The notes below the pieces were generated by a model. The model was not told where the DNA came from. It saw nothing but the letters and a program-made list of their open reading frames with translations, and searched no databases. Below are positions 42,093-50,787 of a DNA stretch of 64,000 bases, piece by piece. Position 1 is the first letter of the stretch, and each line of letters opens with the position of its first letter. Origin of the DNA: Novosphingobium resinovorum (lineage in GTDB: Bacteria > Pseudomonadota > Alphaproteobacteria > Sphingomonadales > Sphingomonadaceae); contig NZ_CP017076.1 of the NCBI RefSeq assembly GCF_001742225.1, forward strand, positions 1,658,501 through 1,722,500, read 5' to 3'. Position numbers and translations under genes: made by a program.

Positions 42093-44528
42093 ATGAAGGA
42101 CCTACCGAACTTTCATCGCGCCTGCCTGCTAGCCGGGCTCATGGCGTCGGCTTCCGCGATCGGCCTCGCCAGCCCCGCGATGGCTCAGGACGCCGCCCCT
42201 CAGGCGGCTGCGGGCGGCCTCGAAGAAATCGTCGTCACCGCGCGCAAGCGTTCGGAATCGCTGCAGGACATTCCCGTCGCGGTGACCGCCTATTCGCCCG
42301 CGCAGATCGCCCGTCAGGACATCTCCAACATCGAGCGCATCGCCGCGACGACGCCGAACCTCACGGTCGGCCGCGCGACGACGGGTTCGGGCGCGCAGAT
42401 CTCGCTGCGCGGCATCGGCACCCCGGCGAGCGCGCTGGGCATCGAATCCTCCACCGCGATCATCGTCGACGGCATCTATTACGCCAGCGGCCGCATCCTC
42501 AACGAAGGCTTCTTCGACCTGTCGCGGATCGAGGTGCTGAAAGGCCCGCAGGCGCTGTTCTTCGGCAAGAACGCGACGGCGGGCGTGATTTCGATCACCA
42601 CCGCCGATCCCGGCTCCAGCTTCGAGGGCTCGACCCGTGTGGGCTACGAGTTCCGGGCCAAGCGGCCCTACATCGAGCAGATGATCTCCACGCCGCTCAC
42701 CGACACGCTCGGGCTGCGCGTGGCGCTGCGGGCATCGAAGATGTTCGGCGGCTATTCGCGCAATTACGCCACGGCGCAGCCCTTCACCGTCACCGACCAG
42801 GCCGGCGGCCCGGTACAGAACCTGGTTGCGCCTCCGGGCGACCGCCGCGGACCCAAGGAGAAGGAACTTGTCGGCCGCCTCACGCTCAAGTGGGAGCCGA
42901 CCGACACCATCACCAACACCTTCAAGGTGTCCGCCAACGAGACGACCACCAACGACGGCGCCTGGAACAACATCGTGTTCTCCTGCGCCACCGGGTTCAG
43001 CACGCTGCAACCCGGCGTGCCCTGCAAGCGGGACTGGAAATACTACCACAACCAGATGCCGACCGAGATTGCTGCGAACTTCCCCTTCGCGCGCGCAGAT
43101 GGCGAACTCTACACGAAGTACCGCTCCTGGCAGGCGACCAACAATCTGGAATGGAACCTGGGCGATGTCACGCTGACGTCGGCCACCAACTACCAGAACC
43201 AGAACAACCGCTGGCTGACCGACAGCGACTACCAGCAGCGCGCCGTGCAGATCTACGTCGGCTCGCGTGAGAAGTGGTGGGCGTTCTCGGAGGAACTGCG
43301 CGCGCAGACCAACTACGACGGCCCGGTCAACATGATGCTGGGCGTGCTGTATCAGAAGACCAAACTGCAGTCCGACCAGTACGTCTATTCGGGCAACACG
43401 CGCGTCAGCACCCAGCGGCCGGAATGGGAATACGTCGCCTTCGGCAAGGATTCCTACACCAAGGGTGAGACGATCTCTCCCTTCGCGCAAGTCACCTGGA
43501 AGGTCGTGCCCGAGGTCGAGCTGTCGTCCGGCATCCGCTATACACATGAGACCAAGGACAGCTTCTTCGTCCACCCGGTCAATCGCCCCGGCCAGATCAA
43601 CCGCCTGAACGACCCGATCTACAAGAACCAAACCTTCACCAACTGGAGCCCGGAAATCACCGCGTCGTACAAGCCGGTGCCGGGCGTCAACATCTATGGC
43701 GGCTTCAAGACCGGCTACAAGTCGGGCGGCTTCTCAAACCAGAGTTCCTATACCAACGCGTCGATCCCCGCCGATCTCGACTTCGAGCCGGAGAAGGCCA
43801 AGGGCTTCGAGGGCGGCGTGAAGACCACGCTGTTCAACAACCAGCTGCGCTTCGACGTTGCGCTCTACACGTATGAGTATACCAACCTGCAGGTCGATTT
43901 CTTCGAGGCGCAGACGTTCCGCTACATCACCACGAACGCGGGTTCGGCGCGCACCAAGGGCATCGAAATTTCGACCGAGTGGGCGCCGCATGCGCTTCCG
44001 GGCCTGACGATGCGCGGCGCGCTGAACTACAACAAGGCGCGCTACGTGGACTTCATCGCACCGTGCGTCACCGGCCAGACCCGCCTGCAGGGCTGCAATC
44101 CCACCGCGAGCAGCCCTTACGGCGGCCTCTTCGTGCAGGATCTGAGCGGCAAGCCGACGGCCAACGCGCCGCGCTGGACGGCGGCGCTGGGCACCAGCTA
44201 CGAGGCAGACCTCAGCCCCGACATGTCGCTGACGCTCTCGGCCGATGCGCGCTATTCCAGCAGCTACAATGCATCGCCGTTCAACAACCCGATCGCGACG
44301 CAGCCCAAGTACGTGAACCTCGACGCGTCGCTGACGCTCAGTTCGAAAGCGGGCTGGGATCTGGCGGTCATCGGCAAGAACCTGACCAACCAGTTCGTCA
44401 TCTCGGGCGCGCTGGATGCGCCGGGCACCGGTCGCGGCACCGGGACCGATGGCGGCGTGCTGGGCGACCAGCGCGGCTATGCCAACATCCCGCGCACGGT
44501 GCAGGTGCAGGTCACTTACCACTACTGA
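42093..44528 (+). CDS. TonB-dependent outer-membrane receptor 1
   Basis: 811 residues from MKDLPNFHR (GGGGAG six bases before). Signal peptide with a cut near SPAMAQ-DAA; TonB-box-like EEIVVTARKRSES; plug domain (VPAV-like DIPVAVTAYSP, STAIIVDGIYY, RIEVLKGPQALFFGKNATAGVISITTADP); 22-strand beta barrel ending with the aromatic VQVTYHY. Energy-dependent uptake of a large or poorly soluble molecule. The neighbours suggest an aromatic or terpenoid catabolite rather than siderophore iron. Followed by a terminator hairpin. Confidence 0.92.
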   Translation: MKDLPNFHRACLLAGLMASASAIGLASPAMAQDAAPQAAAGGLEEIVVTARKRSESLQDIPVAVTAYSPAQIARQDISNIERIAATTPNLTVGRATTGSGAQISLRGIGTPASALGIESSTAIIVDGIYYASGRILNEGFFDLSRIEVLKGPQALFFGKNATAGVISITTADPGSSFEGSTRVGYEFRAKRPYIEQMISTPLTDTLGLRVALRASKMFGGYSRNYATAQPFTVTDQAGGPVQNLVAPPGDRRGPKEKELVGRLTLKWEPTDTITNTFKVSANETTTNDGAWNNIVFSCATGFSTLQPGVPCKRDWKYYHNQMPTEIAANFPFARADGELYTKYRSWQATNNLEWNLGDVTLTSATNYQNQNNRWLTDSDYQQRAVQIYVGSREKWWAFSEELRAQTNYDGPVNMMLGVLYQKTKLQSDQYVYSGNTRVSTQRPEWEYVAFGKDSYTKGETISPFAQVTWKVVPEVELSSGIRYTHETKDSFFVHPVNRPGQINRLNDPIYKNQTFTNWSPEITASYKPVPGVNIYGGFKTGYKSGGFSNQSSYTNASIPADLDFEPEKAKGFEGGVKTTLFNNQLRFDVALYTYEYTNLQVDFFEAQTFRYITTNAGSARTKGIEISTEWAPHALPGLTMRGALNYNKARYVDFIAPCVTGQTRLQGCNPTASSPYGGLFVQDLSGKPTANAPRWTAALGTSYEADLSPDMSLTLSADARYSSSYNASPFNNPIATQPKYVNLDASLTLSSKAGWDLAVIGKNLTNQFVISGALDAPGTGRGTGTDGGVLGDQRGYANIPRTVQVQVTYHY

Positions 44529-44583
44529 TTGCAACGAATTTTCCGGTTCGTCCTCCCGGTTTGCAGGACACCCATCCTCTCCT

Positions 44584-44625
44584 GGCCGGTACGCGATCCT
44601 CCAATCGCGCGCCGGCCTCTTGTTT
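44584..44625 (+). terminator. Rho-independent terminator of TonB receptor 1
   Basis: Stem GGCCGGTACGCGAT / ATCGCGCGCCGGCC with a six-base loop and one small internal mismatch, then TCTTGTTT. Fifty-odd bases after the receptor stop and before the convergent aldo/keto reductase. Confidence 0.6.
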
Positions 44626-44644
44626 CAGGAGCGTTCGCGTGTGT

Positions 44645-45595
44645 TTAGGCGAGTGCCTTGTCCAGCACGGCCAGATGCGTGGCATCGAGCGTCAGGCGCG
44701 TGCCTGCGACGAGGTCGCCGAGCTGTTCGGGGCGCGATACGCTGGCGATCGGAGCGGTGACGCCCGGCTGCGCCAGCATCCACGCAATGGCGACGGCCAC
44801 CATCGAGGCGGCCGTCTCCCGCGACACCTGCTCCATCGCGGCGATCAGGCGGGGCACCTCCGGGCGCAAGAAGATCGGTCGGAGGTAGACCTCGCGGGGA
44901 TGGCCGGCGATGTCGTCGAGGCTGCGGTACTTGCCGGTCAACAGTCCATTGGCGAGCGCGTAGAACGGAACCACGCCAAGCCCTTCGCGCAGGGCGATCT
45001 CCTGCAGCGCCCCTTCGTAGGTATCGCGCTCCAGCAGATTGTAGCGCGGCTCGATCACCGCGAAACGCGCCCAGCCATTGGCGTCGCTGACCGCCAGCGC
45101 CGCATCGAGGCGGTCCGGCGCGTAATTGGAAGCGCCGAGCACCCGCACCTTCCCGGCTTTCACCAGCCGGTCGAGGGCCTCAAGGGTTTCTTCCAGCGGT
45201 GTTTCGGGATCGTCGCGATGAGCGAAGTAGACGTCTATGCGGTCGGTGCCGAGCCGCTGCAGCGATTCCTCGATGGCCCCGGCAATGCGCGAGGCCGAAA
45301 GGCCCTTGCCGCCAGCGCCGGGGAGCAGCCCGACCTTGGTGGCGATCAGGACCTGCTCGCGCTTGCCGCTACGGCGCAGCCACTCGCCGATCAGCGTTTC
45401 GGATTCGCCGCCCGCATTGCCTTGGACCCAGGCGGAATAGACGTCGGCGGTGTCGATCAGTGCGCCGCCTGCATCGACGAAAGCGTCGAGGATGGCGCAG
45501 CTTTCCTCGCGGTCGGCGGTCCAGCCGAAGACGTTGCCGCCCAGCATCAGCGGGGCGGCGGTGAGGCCGGTGCGGCCGAGCGGACATGGGGTCAC
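44645..45595 (-). CDS. Aldo/keto reductase
   Basis: 316 residues from a GTG (GGGAG upstream). Catalytic tetrad in place: Asp48 and Tyr53 (IDTADVYS), Lys87 (IATKVG), His126 (YFAHRD). C-terminal region SVSRPEQLGDLV binds NADP. Opening LGRTGLTAAPLMLGGNVFGWTAD marks the YajO/AKR12-like branch. It probably reduces an aldehyde or ketone intermediate. Downstream of the VOC gene at 45614 on the same strand (18 bases apart). Confidence 0.88.
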   Translation of the reverse strand: MTPCPLGRTGLTAAPLMLGGNVFGWTADREESCAILDAFVDAGGALIDTADVYSAWVQGNAGGESETLIGEWLRRSGKREQVLIATKVGLLPGAGGKGLSASRIAGAIEESLQRLGTDRIDVYFAHRDDPETPLEETLEALDRLVKAGKVRVLGASNYAPDRLDAALAVSDANGWARFAVIEPRYNLLERDTYEGALQEIALREGLGVVPFYALANGLLTGKYRSLDDIAGHPREVYLRPIFLRPEVPRLIAAMEQVSRETAASMVAVAIAWMLAQPGVTAPIASVSRPEQLGDLVAGTRLTLDATHLAVLDKALA

Positions 45596-45613
45596 TTCGC
45601 TGTCTCCCGAATG

Positions 45614-46141
45614 TCAGAGGTGCCGGACAGGGTCGCTCCCGTCCCAGCCCAGCGAGGCGGTTTTCACGTGGGCATGAATCTCGCGCATCACCGGGACCAT
45701 GTCGATCAGTTCGACGATCGGTCCGGGCGCTCCTGCCGCAGGTTGCATGTAGGCGAAGCGGGTGCGCTGCGAGGCGCCTTCGGTCGCCACGGTCAGACCC
45801 GCGCCAAGCGCCGCCTGCCGCTGGGCGTCGAAATCGTCGCTCGCCATACCGATGTGATGCAGGCCGCGCCCGCCTGCGGCGAGGAAATCGCGATAAGTCG
45901 ATGGCGCGGGGCCGGGCACGATCAGCTCGATCTGCATCGCTCCGCTGTGGGCGAGGGCGACCTGGGAAATGATCGCGGTATCGTCCACATCCTCGCCGCC
46001 ATTGCGCAGCCAGATGAATTCGGGCCGCGGCATGACGAAGAACGGACCTATACCGAGACTTTTGGTCCAATATGCGATTGCGGGTTCCAGAGCCTCGACC
46101 AGATAGCCTGCCTGCATGGCCTCGCCGTAGAACCTGCTCAT
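45614..46141 (-). CDS. VOC-family protein, paralogue of 5006-5539
   Basis: 175 residues, MSRFYGEAMQAGYLVEALEPAIAYWTKSLGIGPFFVMP...STYRDFLAAGGRGLHHIG...WDGSDPVRHL. The start, length, HH motif and C-terminal tail match the first VOC protein, so both arose by duplication and are likely to act on related intermediates. GAGAGAGGG precedes the ATG. Under possible control of the operator at 46186. Confidence 0.83.
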   Translation of the reverse strand: MSRFYGEAMQAGYLVEALEPAIAYWTKSLGIGPFFVMPRPEFIWLRNGGEDVDDTAIISQVALAHSGAMQIELIVPGPAPSTYRDFLAAGGRGLHHIGMASDDFDAQRQAALGAGLTVATEGASQRTRFAYMQPAAGAPGPIVELIDMVPVMREIHAHVKTASLGWDGSDPVRHL

Positions 46142-46185
46142 GACCCTCTCTCGCTGTCTTCGTTGTTCTTGTCGGGTTATAAAAA

Positions 46186-46205
46186 CAAGCAGTCAAGACT
46201 GCAAA
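46186..46205. promoter_or_regulatory. Recurrent palindromic operator, site 8
   Basis: CAAGCAGT-CAAG-ACTGCAAA. The inner GCAGTC..GACTGC is a perfect dyad; the outer bases are weaker. About 50 bases before the VOC gene (start 46141). Confidence 0.55.
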
Positions 46206-46360
46206 ATTCATGGCTCGCGCACGAGGGCGCAGGCGATCGCGGTGGTGCAGGGCGGAACCATAAGATCAAGGATTATTCGAGATAATCGAATGGAACGCTT
46301 GCGTGCCCAGCCACGCGGCGGCCAGCATGAGACGTTTGAGCATCGGCGAATTGTGCATAT

Positions 46361-46380
46361 GAAACATTCATCAATGAATC
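46361..46380. promoter_or_regulatory. Recurrent palindromic operator, site 9 (weak)
   Basis: GAAACATT-CATC-AATGAATC. Left half good, right half partial. About 20-40 bases before the SDR start at 46399, which would block transcription if bound. Confidence 0.45.
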
Positions 46381-46398
46381 CAATAATGGAGAGCGAAG

Positions 46399-47196
46399 AT
46401 GCGGCTTGAGGGTAAGGTCACGGTAATAACCGGAGCGGCAAGCGGGCTTGGCGAAGCGACCGCGCGCCGGTTCGCGCGGGAGGGCGCCGTGCTGGTGCTT
46501 GGTGATATCAGGCAGGACGCGGGCCAGTTGCTGGCGGACGAGCTTTCCGCCGCTTTCGTTCCCTGCGACGTCACCCGCGAGGAGGACGTCGCCGCCCTCG
46601 TGGATCAGGCTATGGTGTTGCATGGTCGGCTGGACTGCATGGTCAACAACGCCGGGCAACTCGGCGCAGTGGGCCGCGTCGAGGCGATCGAAGCGGCGGC
46701 GTGGCGCAATACGCTGGCGGTGCTGCTCGACAGTGTGTTCTACGGCATGAAGCACGCCGCGCGCGTCATGCGGCCGCAGGGGGCGGGCGTGATCCTCTCG
46801 ACCTCCAGCGCCGCCGGTCTCGCACCCTTGGGGCCGCATGCCTATACTGCGGCCAAGCATGCAGTGATCGGACTGACCCGCTCGGTCGCAGCGGAACTGG
46901 CGGCCGACGGTATCCGGGTCAATGCCGTCGCGCCCGGAAACGTGCCGACCCGCATGACCGAGCTTGCCTATGGCGATGCCGCCGCGATGCGCAAGGCCGC
47001 CGAGGCGCGCAACCCGCTGCGCCGCGTCGTCGAAGCCGACGAAATCGCGGGGGCCTTCGCCTATCTGGCCGGCGACGACGGGCTGAACGTTACAGGGCAG
47101 GTGCTCGCAGTCGATGCCGGGCTTGTCGATTGCCGACTGGGATCGGACTATTATGCCCGAACTCCGGCGTACTTTTCTGTAGACGGAGACCGCTAG
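46399..47196 (+). CDS. Short-chain dehydrogenase/reductase (SDR)
   Basis: 265 residues. TGAASGLGEAT cofactor loop with Asp (LVLGDIR) for NAD, VNNAG, catalytic STSSAAGLAPLGPHAYTAAKHA, APGNVPTRMTE. The C-terminus is extended past the normal end with a Tyr-rich tail (DYYARTPAYFSVDGD). GGAGAG stands before the ATG. Single gene divergent from the VOC/aldo-keto pair. Substrate unknown. Confidence 0.87.
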   Translation: MRLEGKVTVITGAASGLGEATARRFAREGAVLVLGDIRQDAGQLLADELSAAFVPCDVTREEDVAALVDQAMVLHGRLDCMVNNAGQLGAVGRVEAIEAAAWRNTLAVLLDSVFYGMKHAARVMRPQGAGVILSTSSAAGLAPLGPHAYTAAKHAVIGLTRSVAAELAADGIRVNAVAPGNVPTRMTELAYGDAAAMRKAAEARNPLRRVVEADEIAGAFAYLAGDDGLNVTGQVLAVDAGLVDCRLGSDYYARTPAYFSVDGDR

Positions 47197-47230
47197 AATG
47201 TGAGCGCCGCCCTTGCCATCAGGAGCGGCG

Positions 47231-47509
47231 TCAGGCGGATTTGCGGGCTGCGCGCTCGCTGGGACGGAAACCGATCTCGGCGAGCAGGTCCATAAGCCGC
47301 TGGCCGTCGGCGCGAACGCGGTCGCGCCATTCCTTGTGGTCGAGGTGACCAAGCACCGAACGCTGGAACAACCCGGCTTCGCGCACCGCATCGCGAAGCA
47401 GGGCGGCCGGCACGACATCAGCGTCCACTGCGCCGCTTTCGACGGCACGAATCTCGATGACGCGCGCCACCTGCTGGGCACGGCTGCGGTTGAGGGTGTT
47501 CATATCCAC
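47231..47509 (-). CDS. Small hypothetical protein
   Basis: 92 residues (GTG start; or an ATG two codons later). No family recognised. It is rich in Arg and Asp/Glu with amphipathic helices (RAQQVARVIEIR, KEWRDRVRADGQRLMDLLAEIGFRP). It lies alone in the spacer after the SDR. It may be a real small protein or chance coding. Confidence 0.4.
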   Translation of the reverse strand: MDMNTLNRSRAQQVARVIEIRAVESGAVDADVVPAALLRDAVREAGLFQRSVLGHLDHKEWRDRVRADGQRLMDLLAEIGFRPSERAARKSA

Positions 47510-47663
47510 GTTTCAGGCTCCCGGGCGGGGGCAGCATCGCGACCGATACCGCGCTGTCTCTCATTCCGGGAACACGGCCGGGCCGATTAAGTTTCGGTTC
47601 ATCCGCCGAATTTGCACTGCCGAGTGAAATTTTTCCTTTGCGTTCAAATGTGAACGCGGAAAG

Positions 47664-48173
47664 TCAGGCGTGGATCGGCAGGATTTCCGGCGTCTCGTGG
47701 ATCTCCAGAATCTCGAAGACATTGCCGAAGAAGTCGCGGCAATAGGTTCCGGCATAGCCGTGTTTCATGCCGCTCGCATCGACGGTGATGCCCTCCATCG
47801 CGGGCGGCGTGTGCACCGGCAGGCCCGCCGCGACGATCCGTTCGTGGACGGCAAGGACGTCCTCCACTTGCAGCGCCACATGGGTATAGCCGTATTCATT
47901 GACGCCCCGGCGCGGGTCCTGCGGTGCCTGTTTGGGGGCGAGATATTCGAAGACTTCGATCTGCACGTTGCCGAGGCGACAGAAGAATTGCCGGGCGGCG
48001 CTGCCCTCCAGCCCGACGACCTGATCGATGAAGGGGTTGTCGGACCAGCTCAGCGGCTCGACCTCCTCGACCGCGCCGAGGATGTCCAAGTAGAATTCGC
48101 GTGCCTTGCCCAGATCGGGCACCGATACGCCGATATGGTGGACGCCGATGACGCCGGGCAGTTTCTGGGCCAT
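47664..48173 (-). CDS. VOC-family protein, paralogue of 22389-22871
   Basis: 169 residues from MAQKLPGVIGVHHIGVSV. Ligand candidates: His in GVHHIGV, Glu in IEVFEY, His in YTHVALQ, Glu in FEILEI. Shares with the protein at 22389 the DQVVGLEGSAARQFFCRLGNVQ segment type. Placed 17 bases after the SDR at 48190 and therefore in the same transcript. A Met at 48188 is rejected since it would lie against the SDR stop without a ribosome site. Confidence 0.82.
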   Translation of the reverse strand: MAQKLPGVIGVHHIGVSVPDLGKAREFYLDILGAVEEVEPLSWSDNPFIDQVVGLEGSAARQFFCRLGNVQIEVFEYLAPKQAPQDPRRGVNEYGYTHVALQVEDVLAVHERIVAAGLPVHTPPAMEGITVDASGMKHGYAGTYCRDFFGNVFEILEIHETPEILPIHA

Positions 48174-48189
48174 GCTCCGCTCCTCCATT

Positions 48190-48969
48190 TCAGACCTGGC
48201 TGAACCCGCCGTCCATCACCAGTTCGTCGCAGGTCATGAAGCTGGAGGCGGTGGAGGCGAGGAACACCACGCCGCCCGCCATTTCCTCCGGCTTGCCGAG
48301 GCGGCCGATCGGGTGTGCGACGTTCATCGCCGCGATCGAGGCTTCGCGCGAAGGCGCAGCGCCAAGCTCGATGTAGCGGTCCATGATCGAGTTCAGCATC
48401 GGCGTGTCGATCCCGCCGGGGTGCACCGAGTTGACGCGGATGTTGTATTTGAGCGCGGCGAACTCTGCGCCCAGGCACTTCGAAAGCATCTTGATCGCCG
48501 CCTTGCTGACGCAATAGGCGGCATTGAACGCCGCGCCGCGCAGGCCGCCGACGCTCGAGAAGTTGATGACCGAGGAGCCCGAGGCCCGCGCCTTACCGCC
48601 TTCCTGAAGCAGACCCAGCATGACCTGCGTGCCGATGATAGCCGAGTCGACGTTGATGGCGTTGACCTTGTGGAACTCGGAGAGCGGGGTGTCTTCGAAC
48701 TTGGTCACGATCGAGAAGCCCGCGTTGTTCACCAGTGCATCGAGGCGGCCATATTTTTCGCGCACCAGCGCCTCCACCGCGCGCCAGTCGGCCTCGCTGG
48801 TGACATCGTGCCTGAGGTAGTGGTCGGCGCCTTCGATGTCTGCGCTGTCCTTGAGGTCGGTGGCGATCACGGTGGCGCCGGCGGCCTTCATGGCCTTGAC
48901 GATCTCGCGGCCGATGCCGCCGGCAGCGCCGGTGACGACGGCGATCACGTCGGGAAGGGCGATGGTCAT
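48190..48969 (-). CDS. Short-chain dehydrogenase/reductase (SDR)
   Basis: 259 residues. VVTGAAGGIGREIVKAM, LVNNAGFS, catalytic FSSVGGLRGAAFNAAYCVSKAAIKM, NIRVNSVHPGGIDTPM and C-terminal MTCDELVMDGGFSQV. GGGAGAG upstream. It belongs to the same subgroup as the SDRs at 49045 and 58869 (VHPG..TPM / HPIGRxxxP). Promoter-proximal member of an SDR-VOC pair. Confidence 0.87.
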   Translation of the reverse strand: MTIALPDVIAVVTGAAGGIGREIVKAMKAAGATVIATDLKDSADIEGADHYLRHDVTSEADWRAVEALVREKYGRLDALVNNAGFSIVTKFEDTPLSEFHKVNAINVDSAIIGTQVMLGLLQEGGKARASGSSVINFSSVGGLRGAAFNAAYCVSKAAIKMLSKCLGAEFAALKYNIRVNSVHPGGIDTPMLNSIMDRYIELGAAPSREASIAAMNVAHPIGRLGKPEEMAGGVVFLASTASSFMTCDELVMDGGFSQV

Positions 48970-49044
48970 GGTCTTGTCTCTCCCAAGGGCCTCTGTGTGC
49001 CGCTGTAGTGGGGTTATGGTATCGCTAGGTGCCGCTTTGTGCCG

Positions 49045-49866
49045 CTATTGCGCGGTCCAGCCGCCATCGACGACAAGCTCGCCGCCGGTCATGTACGAAC
49101 TGTCCGAAGACGCGAGGAAATAGACCGCGCTGGCCAGTTCCGCCGGGTCCGCCAGCCGTCCGATCGGGGTCTTGCTGGACATCAGATCGACCAGATCCTG
49201 CGCCTTGCTGGCGACGCCCTTGTCGACCCAGCGCTGGAAGCCTTCCTTGAGGAGCGGGGTCAGAACGAAGCCGGGATGCAGCGAATTCGCGCGGATCGGC
49301 ATCTTCTTTTCGGCAAATTCCAGCGCGATCGACTTGGTGAACAGCCGCACCGCGCCCTTGCTGGCGTTGTAGCCCGAAACCTCGCTCATGCCGACCAGGC
49401 CCATGATCGAACTGACGTTGATGATCGAGGCGCCGCCCCGGAAATCCGCCCCGCTCGCGGCCATCAGCGGCACGAAAGTCCGCACGCCGAGGAACACGCC
49501 GTCGACGTTGATGCTCATGATCCGGCGCCAGCCTTCAAGCGAGGTCTCGGCCACCGGGCCGGTCAGGTCGATGCCCGCATTGTTGACCAGGATGTGTAGT
49601 TTTCCGTGCCTTTCGGTCACGGCGGCGAGCACTTTGGCCCAGTCGTCCTCGCTGGCGACATTGGCGCTGACATAGCTGGCGGCCTGCCCCAGACGGGCGA
49701 GCGTGGCGCTGGCATACTCAGTGTCCGGTGCCTCGAGGTCGGTCAGGACCACTTCGGCGCCTTCGGCCAGGAACCGCTCGACGCAGGCGAGGCCGATGCC
49801 CCGAAGACCGCCGGAAACCAGCGCTACGCGGCCCTTCAGCCGCTGCGAACCCAGTTCCTCTCTCAT
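49045..49866 (-). CDS. Short-chain dehydrogenase/reductase (SDR)
   Basis: 273 residues. VSGGLRGIGLACVERF cofactor loop (Ser replaces Thr), LVNNAGI, SSIMGLVGMSEVSGYNASKGAVRLF, ANSLHPGFVLTPLL, YMTGGELVVDGGW. A longer lid region (WVDKGVASKAQDLVDLMSSK) suggests a bulky substrate. Its start overlaps the stop of the SDR at 49863 (TCAT on the plus strand), so the pair is co-translated. Confidence 0.87.
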   Translation of the reverse strand: MREELGSQRLKGRVALVSGGLRGIGLACVERFLAEGAEVVLTDLEAPDTEYASATLARLGQAASYVSANVASEDDWAKVLAAVTERHGKLHILVNNAGIDLTGPVAETSLEGWRRIMSINVDGVFLGVRTFVPLMAASGADFRGGASIINVSSIMGLVGMSEVSGYNASKGAVRLFTKSIALEFAEKKMPIRANSLHPGFVLTPLLKEGFQRWVDKGVASKAQDLVDLMSSKTPIGRLADPAELASAVYFLASSDSSYMTGGELVVDGGWTAQ

Positions 49867-50642
49867 ACGCCGTTCATCCCTGCAGTGGACGCGCCGTCCA
49901 TGGTGAATTCGCTTCCAGAACAGAACCTTGCCTCATCGCTCGCAAGCCATGCGACCATGCCGGCGACTTCCTCCACAGCGGCCATGCGGCCCATCGGAGA
50001 CAGGCCCTCGTAGGCGGCGCGGGTGGCGACGGGGTCGCCCGATTTCTCGATCAGGTTGACGATCAGGGCGGTCTCGACGACGCCCGGCAGCACGGCGTTG
50101 ACGCGAATGCCGTACTTCTGGTTGCCCGAATGCACCGCCGACGCCTTGACCAGCGCGATCACGGCGGCCTTCGACACCGAATAGGCCACGAAGTTGCCCA
50201 TCGCCCGGTGCGCGTTCATCGAGGAATTGACGATGATCGAGCCGACCGGCCCTTCCGGATTCTTCGCCATGGCCCGCATCGCGTGCTGCACGGTGAGCAT
50301 GACGCCGGTGAGGTTTACCCCCATGACGTTGTTCCAGCCCTCGATCGAGATGCTCTCGATGCTGCCGTCGCCGCTTTCGGTCCCGGCATTGGCGAAGGCG
50401 ATGTCGAGCCGCCCGTGCTTTTCGAGGATCTGTGCGATCAGGCCGTCCCACGCCGCCGCGTCGGTGACGTTGTGCTTCACGAACTCGGCCCCGGTCGCGG
50501 CGCACAGCGCATCCGCCGCCGCCTGGTTGGAGCCGGTGAAAATGACTTTAGCCCCGTCGGCGCACAGACGCTCGACAGTGCCGGCGCCGATGCCGGAGGT
50601 TCCTCCGGTGACCAGCGCCACCTTGCCTTCAAGCCGCTTCAC
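49863..50642 (-). CDS. Short-chain dehydrogenase/reductase (SDR)
   Basis: 259 residues from a GTG start in VKRLEGKVALVTGG (GGGAGA six bases before); a longer reading frame to 50882 runs through the divergent promoter and is rejected. NSSMNAHRAMGNFVAYSVSKAAVIALV holds Ser, Tyr and Lys; FANAGTE is a variant NNAG. First gene of the two-SDR pair and divergent from the Rieske/ThuA operon with about 145 bases between starts. Confidence 0.87.
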   Translation of the reverse strand: MKRLEGKVALVTGGTSGIGAGTVERLCADGAKVIFTGSNQAAADALCAATGAEFVKHNVTDAAAWDGLIAQILEKHGRLDIAFANAGTESGDGSIESISIEGWNNVMGVNLTGVMLTVQHAMRAMAKNPEGPVGSIIVNSSMNAHRAMGNFVAYSVSKAAVIALVKASAVHSGNQKYGIRVNAVLPGVVETALIVNLIEKSGDPVATRAAYEGLSPMGRMAAVEEVAGMVAWLASDEARFCSGSEFTMDGASTAGMNGV

Positions 50643-50787
50643 GGCATTCTCCCGATTACTATCCCGGCCAACATGGCCCATCCGCGCCGCTCCACAACCT
50701 ATGATTTTGAGCAAGGTGACTTGTGGTGCAGCGGGGTGCAGAAATGGCGACAAACAGGGAAATGCGTTCTTGGGAGATTGAACGACC

